From NCBI GenBank assembly GCA_947034885.2, contig OX344758.2, forward strand, positions 622,501 to 686,500: a DNA stretch of 64,000 nt. The letters run 5' to 3'. The DNA is from Thuidium tamariscinum. Taxonomy: Eukaryota > Streptophyta > Bryopsida > Hypnales > Thuidiaceae. The notes under the pieces are model-generated. The model was not told where the DNA came from. It searched no databases and saw only the letters and a list, made by a program, of their open reading frames with translations. Positions 58,848 to 64,000 of this stretch are shown here, in pieces; within the stretch, counting starts at the first letter, position 1, and the number at the start of each line of letters is the position of its first letter. The position numbers and the translations under genes were made by a program.

Positions 58848-59269
58848 GCATGGCTACATATTACCATATGCAATATAAATGTTAATGCATTTACAAAGTG
58901 TAGGAGCATGTCTCTGCAACAAAATATTTTTAATTATATTTAGAAGCATGACTATAAGCCTTGATTCTATTTGAGTGAACCTTTCTTCAAAAATTCTTAC
59001 CCACAAAATTTTATATGTATTTGAATTGTGACTTCTGAATCTTGTATAAGCATTAAAGTCTCTAATATACTTTAAAGTAAGTGGACTTGTGTACAATGGA
59101 TAGAAATGGTGTAGTATTGGATGAAATGCCTTTTTTTGAATCATAGTGTTAAACAATTCAATTGAATCATTAATGGTTTAACCTTATATACTTCTCATTT
59201 TGGAATATTTTTTTGTTGAAACAAACTATGTAATGACACATGTTCATAGGCATAAAATTAATTATGAAG

Positions 59270-59520
59270 TTGAAAGAAAAACAAATTAGAAAAAAGAATA
59301 AGGTCCTACAAAGAAATTAAAAAGGAGGTCAAGCAAGCCCCCAAATGAATGCAAGCAATTTTTTAAGAAAAAATATAGGAAGTGAAGAAAAGAATCAAGC
59401 TAAGACAATTGATAAAGTAAGATAAGAAAGAAACAAGAGAAAAGAAAGATGACAGAAATGAAAAAGGAAAGGTGAAGTACTACAATTTCAAGAGAGAATG
59501 AAGTGGGCAAAAATTAAGCC
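59270..59520 (+). repeat. Purine-rich tract
   Basis: An almost continuous A/G strand (AAGAAAGAAACAAGAGAAAAG and similar) inside the long-TIR element; no coding. A poly-C/poly-A junction follows at 59798-59813. Confidence 0.5.
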
Positions 59521-60448
59521 AAAAAATAAATTCTATTTCATATTCATGCATATAGTTTGACAAGGGTCTACTTTACTACTACCATCCATCATTTCTTTGG
59601 TAATACAGAAAGTAAATCTTAAAATTTTAACCTAAGCTTCAAATACCTAAATCTATAGCAAATAAAACTTCAAACTCACAAAGTTGACACTTTACCCTAA
59701 ACCATGATAATAGGTGACAGGGTCATAGGTCATATATTTCAATATAAATGGAAAAAAATTTCAAATTATGAAACAAAAAATGACAAATACAAATTCCCCC
59801 CCCCCCAAAAAAACAAAATTCTAGTTTGGGGGCTCTAGGCTCACAAGCTCCATGTTCGCAACTTCAAGCTCGCACACTAGCGTCATTGATTGCATTTCAA
59901 AGCAGGTAAAAAATTATTTTGGTAGTTTTTTAGGTGAACATTCATTTCTATAAAGTTTCTACAAATAATCAATTTTTACTGTTCTAAATTTAATCTTTTC
60001 TCTATTCTTTATATATGAAAATACAAAAACATCTATTTTCTTGAGATTTGATACTTTTTTGGTCCTCCTACTTTGAGAATTTTTTTTATGAATTTTCTTT
60101 GGTGTTTGTCTTCATCTTAAAGGTGTATACATTGATCATATTTTTTAATCTAGAAAAAATTGGTTTCCTAATTTTAAAGCACATCACATGAATTTATAAG
60201 TATTGTTGCAAAATGCAACAAATAATACAAGTGTTTTGTGCAATCATTGCTACAACAAACTTGTTTGTATTGCCAAATGGAGCATTAACATTTCAGTTTT
60301 TAGTATTTTGCACTCAAAAAACACATAATATATGTATCAATGAATGCTCAATCATGCATTCAAATAACAATAGAGCAATGTGGGGATTTTTTCTTGCCAC
60401 TTGAGTGAAGATAGATTTAACAACCTTCTTTCTATTTGTATTTGTTAA

Positions 60449-61864
60449 CCCCTGAACGGCTTGGAAGCCCTTTGCGGCCGTATGTGCGACATTTTCATGT
60501 ATTTCGGGTGGAGAACGGCAAATGTAGGGTTTAGTGTGCACAACAAAGTTCGAGATTGGTGCTTCTGACATTGAATGCTGCATTTGAAATCGCGAAATAC
60601 AAGTTGCAACGTCTGCAAACGTAGAGAATACACAAAAACCTATACTCTTCACGGTTTTCTACGTAGCAGAAGTGACCCAATGAAGGGGCGGGTCTGTTTT
60701 TGTAGACGTGTCTGCCTGCGTAGCAAGGACAAGGCGGGAAGCAGGGTTGAGAAGCGGGACAACATCGTCACTAAGTTCGTCAAAACACTAGCCTTCTCCT
60801 AAGAAGTTTGGAACACCATTTGAAATTGAGATTTGTCCACCCCTAACAAAAGCATTGTTGGGTGTGAGTGATGGCATCACTACTGAGAACAACAATGACA
60901 CTAATGCGAAACTGCTGCCAAGTCGTGCATGATATCTTTGAGAAGAGTAATGTTATCAGTCCCGAATCAATGGAAATGTCTTCTTGGAGAGCACCATTGC
61001 CATTTTAATCTCAAGATTTCTCCTCACATGATGTGGTTTCTCCTCCTTTGCAGATATCAACAACAGTGCCAAGACTTGCGTCGATCCCTCGAAACATTAC
61101 GAGTGGAGTGCGACGAGTCAAAAATGTGGAACACTTCCGAACTCATTGTGAATGAGTATACATTTACTGTATGAACTCGCATTGTGAATGAGCAGACATT
61201 TCACTCCCGAACTCATATTTTGAATGAGTACTCAATTGCATTTTGACTCATTTCTTCCGAATTCACGGTGTCCGTTTTGGTCTGTGGATTTGCTTCTTTC
61301 ACGTAATGTGTCCTGGTCCACGGATTTATTGCCAGCAGGGAGAAGTGGTTAGCCTCCCGCCATGGCGCAAGTGGCCACTATAGCTGCGAAATGGAGAATT
61401 GTACAAGACGACCCATCCAACGCGGATCAAGAGCGGATACGTATTCCAATTCACCCGCCGCTTCTGCAGGCGACCCCACGCTTGCGAATACGCTTTAGTG
61501 ACCCTCAAATTCTTCAAATCCACTTCGAAATTTGGGTCGAGTTTTTTTACAAGCGTTCCTATGATATTTGTCTACCCACCCACCGAAGCGATCCCGAAAT
61601 TGCGCACTGTAGATTTCTTAGAAAATGTCGGAGTTGGTGCAGCCGACCACAGCAGGAAGCTTCCGACAAACCTCTTTTGAATTCTCTACATCACACCATT
61701 CTAAATTCGCCATAAAATTTCAGCGTGACCTCAAGTATCCGAGAATCCAATCGAAACGGTTCAATTCTCATTTTCACGCCACCAACTCATTGTTTCGAAT
61801 TCGTATCTGGTAGTATGCAGGGGATACGGCGCCGTAGAACTGGAGCCCGAGGGCCGTTCAGGGG
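60449..61864. mobile_element. TTAA-flanked DNA transposon, non-autonomous (1.4 kb)
   Basis: Ends CCCCTGAACGGC at both termini in inverted orientation, with TTAA on each side (60445-60448, 61865-61868). Same duplication and similar termini to 8962-9888, so the two belong to related families of piggyBac/Kolobok type. The interior is richer in GC than the surroundings and has short frames but no recognisable transposase. Confidence 0.75.
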
Positions 61865-61999
61865 TTAATTGTACGTTTCACAAGTTCTTACTTCTCATGA
61901 GGAAGCTTTGATTTTAAATACAAATCCAAAATTTCCAAATTTAATCATTGATAGAGAAGTTGTTCTTGCATTTTTTTTAAGAAAATTTTCTCTTGTGGA

Positions 62000-62067
62000 T
62001 TGGCAGTTACTGCCACTTTTTGGTACATTGTATGAACAATGTACCAAAAAGTGGCAATAACTACCAA
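62000..62067. repeat. Near-perfect hairpin (31-bp arms, 6-bp loop)
   Basis: Arms 62000-62030 and 62037-62067 pair with two mismatches around a TATGAA loop. It could be the core of a miniature foldback element or a small-RNA-type hairpin. Nothing else identifies it. Confidence 0.6.
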
Positions 62068-62123
62068 TTCTAAAAAATTAAAATTAAAATTTGGATTTAG
62101 TACACTTGGCATGTTTTTACAGG

Positions 62124-62213
62124 CCAAAGAATTTAAAATTTAAAAATTAAATTTTTTTTGGGTGCACGATCACTGTGCACCCAAGAAAAAAATTTATATT
62201 TAAAATTTTAAAT
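62124..62213. repeat. Foldback sequence centred on GGGTGCAC / GTGCACCC
   Basis: An 8-bp perfect core (62160-62167 with 62175-62182) is extended outward by about 30 bp of AT-rich imperfect pairing on each side. Probably a miniature foldback element. Confidence 0.5.
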
Positions 62214-62819
62214 CTCCATTCCCCTCCCCCCCCTCTCCTCTTGTAATTTTTTGAAACCAAGTCATTGACAAATATTATGGGACAAGTGATCATGTATTTG
62301 TATTCATATCTGTATTCATATTTGGACCATATCTGAACCGTATTTGTATAATCCATATAGTATATGTATAGTATCCATATCTGTATCCGTCTCTAAACGG
62401 TTCAGATTAAATCTTACATGATCAATGGCTTGGGAATTTTTGAGAAATCAACGGTGATTACAAAGGTAAGCTTTTTTTTCCCCTTTAAATCAATGGCTTG
62501 TAAATTTTTGTGAGAGAAGAGGGGGGGGGCTAATTAATTGACCTGGGTGGTACGCCACTTTTCGTCACATTGTCACATTGTATGCTCAAGGAAGGCAAAT
62601 GTTGCCTATATATATAGACTATTCTTACTTAAAACACAAACTTGTTTAGGATTCAACATTATTGTATTCAATTTAGAAAAATGTCATGTTACAATGTTAG
62701 TCCATGATAATGGAAGTGACTCCAATTGGTTTGAAAAATTTCAAAGATTGTTTGAATAAAGCATAGACCTTGAAAGTAAAGGTAACAAAAATACTTACTA
62801 TTGACAATGCAAACTCACT

Positions 62820-63410
62820 ATTAACACTACTTCAGAAATTCACTTAGTGTGTTTATAATAGATCACATGTGAGAAAGTGTTTCCCCCCCCCCCCCCATAT
62901 ACTTTTTAATAAACTATAATTTCAACCTATAATTTTGAGCTTTGTCCAATAATGACAATTAATAGATTTTTGTTTCCAAAAATTTCCAATTCAAATAATA
63001 TACAAAATAATATCTAAAATAGGTTGAAAAATGTATTAAAATTAGACAATTTTCAACTCAAATATTTATTGAGAATACATTTTGATGATTGTTGCATCAA
63101 TAATCAAGAAAAATGAACTTTCAATAGAGATTTTTTTTTTCTTAATTCATTTTTTACATAATTTTTTCTTATATAATGTAGGTATGTGAAAGTTATTTTC
63201 AACTCTGCAATGTATTTTTTTACTTCAAAAATCTGTAACTACTTACATTTGAAAGATAAAAATATCAACAATTCAAAACATAAACTTTCAAAGTAGCAAT
63301 TTATTTATTTTTCAAAATTTTAAATTTTTAAAATTTTAAGACATAAAGTAGGGGGTCTAAAATTTGTTCATACATGATCTATTATAGATACACTAAATGA
63401 ACTCCTTAAG
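62820..63410. repeat. Dispersed repeat related to the CACTA interior, with inverted arms
   Basis: 62880-63230 shares stretches with 28140-29290 inside the 3.6-kb CACTA element, for example AATTTTGAGCTTTGTCCAAT. An inverted pair, 62837-62868 with 63372-63402 (around AGTGTGTTTATAATAGATCA), brackets it. A poly-C run lies at 62883-62897. Probably a decayed relative. Confidence 0.4.
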
Positions 63411-63707
63411 CTAGACTACTTGGAATTGGATATACTTGAACTACAAAAAACTTCAACTCTCTTTAGTTGCTTCAAGAAACTCTTCTCTCCCATTAGTTAC
63501 ATTTGAAAATTTCAAAAATAGTGAAATTAGGTTGTGCCATACTAATTTCAACATTTGACATAAATAATTTCAGGTATTATACTATACAAGGATGCACTAC
63601 TTTTGAATTTGGTGGTGTTGGGCTTGGAACTAATGAACCTCTACATGTACAAATAGAAATATCTAAAAGATAATTTGTTGACTTAGATGGGTTGTAAAGT
63701 AACGTCC

Positions 63708-63947
63708 TCACAGGAAGACAACCTTATTGTCAAGGCAACCTAATTTCACTCTTTTGTGTAATACTGAGTTTGAGAAGACACTTTGGTAGAATTGCATCTT
63801 TGAGCCGGCTGCCTGAGCTGCCTGTGAGAACTTGTTTTGCAGCTGGCGCCCGAAGAATGGCATTGCGAAAGGTTGAGGATACCTTATTACACTCACCCCG
63901 TTACAGCCACTCCTGCCAGGGCTGCACTTAATTTTTTGACCCGCCAT
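63708..63947 (-). CDS. Short minus-strand ORF at the right edge, uncertain
   Basis: 79 residues (MAGQKIKCSPGRSGC, then MPFFGRQLQNKFSQAAQAAG). The local base composition is less AT-rich than the neighbourhood. It may be a 5' exon of a gene outside the repeats, or chance. No family recognised. Confidence 0.2.
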   Translation of the reverse strand: MAGQKIKCSPGRSGCNGVSVIRYPQPFAMPFFGRQLQNKFSQAAQAAGSKMQFYQSVFSNSVLHKRVKLGCLDNKVVFL

Positions 63948-64000
63948 CGGTTATGAAGCGCTTTGAAAATTTGAATGATTGGGACACCAAAAGAGGGCGG

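Larger units (their letters stand above)
56075..60252. mobile_element. MULE-like element with long terminal inverted repeats (about 4.2 kb)
   Basis: The left arm, about 56075-56412, is the inverted counterpart of the right arm, about 59912-60252. Matching landmarks are TTGCACGAAACACTTGTACT with AATACAAGTGTTTTGTGCAA, CACCTTTAAGATGAAG with CTTCATCTTAAAGGTG, and GTTCATTCACTAAAAAACC with GGTTTTTTAGG-type sequence (GTAGTTTTTTAGGTGAAC). Arms of several hundred bases are typical of Mutator-like elements. Exact ends and the expected 9-11-bp duplication could not be fixed. The interior carries a coding region (57.5-58.85 kb) and a later Stowaway insertion. Confidence 0.55.

Overview
The window looks like nuclear DNA of a land plant, most likely a moss. 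The main evidence is a large intron-less DYW-type PPR gene whose repeats (GALEWVKEVHRHVLKAGLES, then VG-N/T-ALVHMYGKCGS) closely match moss DYW proteins as I remember them. Supporting evidence is plant telo-boxes (AAACCCTAA), an internal TTTAGGG run, and plant-type CACTA, MULE, hAT, Stowaway and Ty3 elements. No database search was possible, so family names rest on motifs and memory.

Layout. 1-3.5 kb: telo-box-rich left edge, then a decayed MULE-like transposase (2.19-3.06 kb). 3.5-21.8 kb: one long terminal repeat (LTR-A) split by a 16.7-kb hAT-type DNA transposon (4679-21415). The hAT ends in imperfect inverted repeats (CAGGGTTG / CACGGTTG) and is flanked by an exact 8-bp duplication, TTTTCAAG. 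It carries a hAT transposase, a protein-kinase-like gene on the opposite strand, and a coiled-coil/RING-finger gene. Four arrays of GACGGCC/GGCCGTC motifs lie inside it: three end just upstream of the TATA boxes of the three genes, and the fourth lies at the right terminus. 21.8-40.6 kb: a graveyard of broken Ty3-type LTR elements, a second LTR-A copy, and two copies of another repeat (R2) that keeps a 96-bp open exon. CACTA elements are inserted here, including a 3.6-kb one with its own nested miniature. 40.6-45.8 kb: richer in GC and host-like, ending in two exons with the PDF motif of OSB organellar single-stranded-DNA-binding proteins. 46.2-50.1 kb: the DYW PPR gene, 1311 residues. 50.1-64 kb: AT-rich DNA with a microsatellite, a MULE-like element with long terminal inverted repeats (about 56.07-60.25 kb) that contains a Stowaway element, a TTAA-flanked transposon (60449-61864) and several foldback sequences.

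How things work together. The only clear host genes are the OSB-like and PPR genes. Both families act on organellar nucleic acids, and they are neighbours on the same strand. The most unusual object is the large hAT: transposase, kinase-like and RING genes share one mobile unit, and each gene has the same type of motif array at its promoter. That suggests joint control by a factor that binds the arrays, possibly the transposase's own BED finger (inference). Its genes, and the MULE fossil, are interrupted mostly by stops that a single C-to-T change could create.
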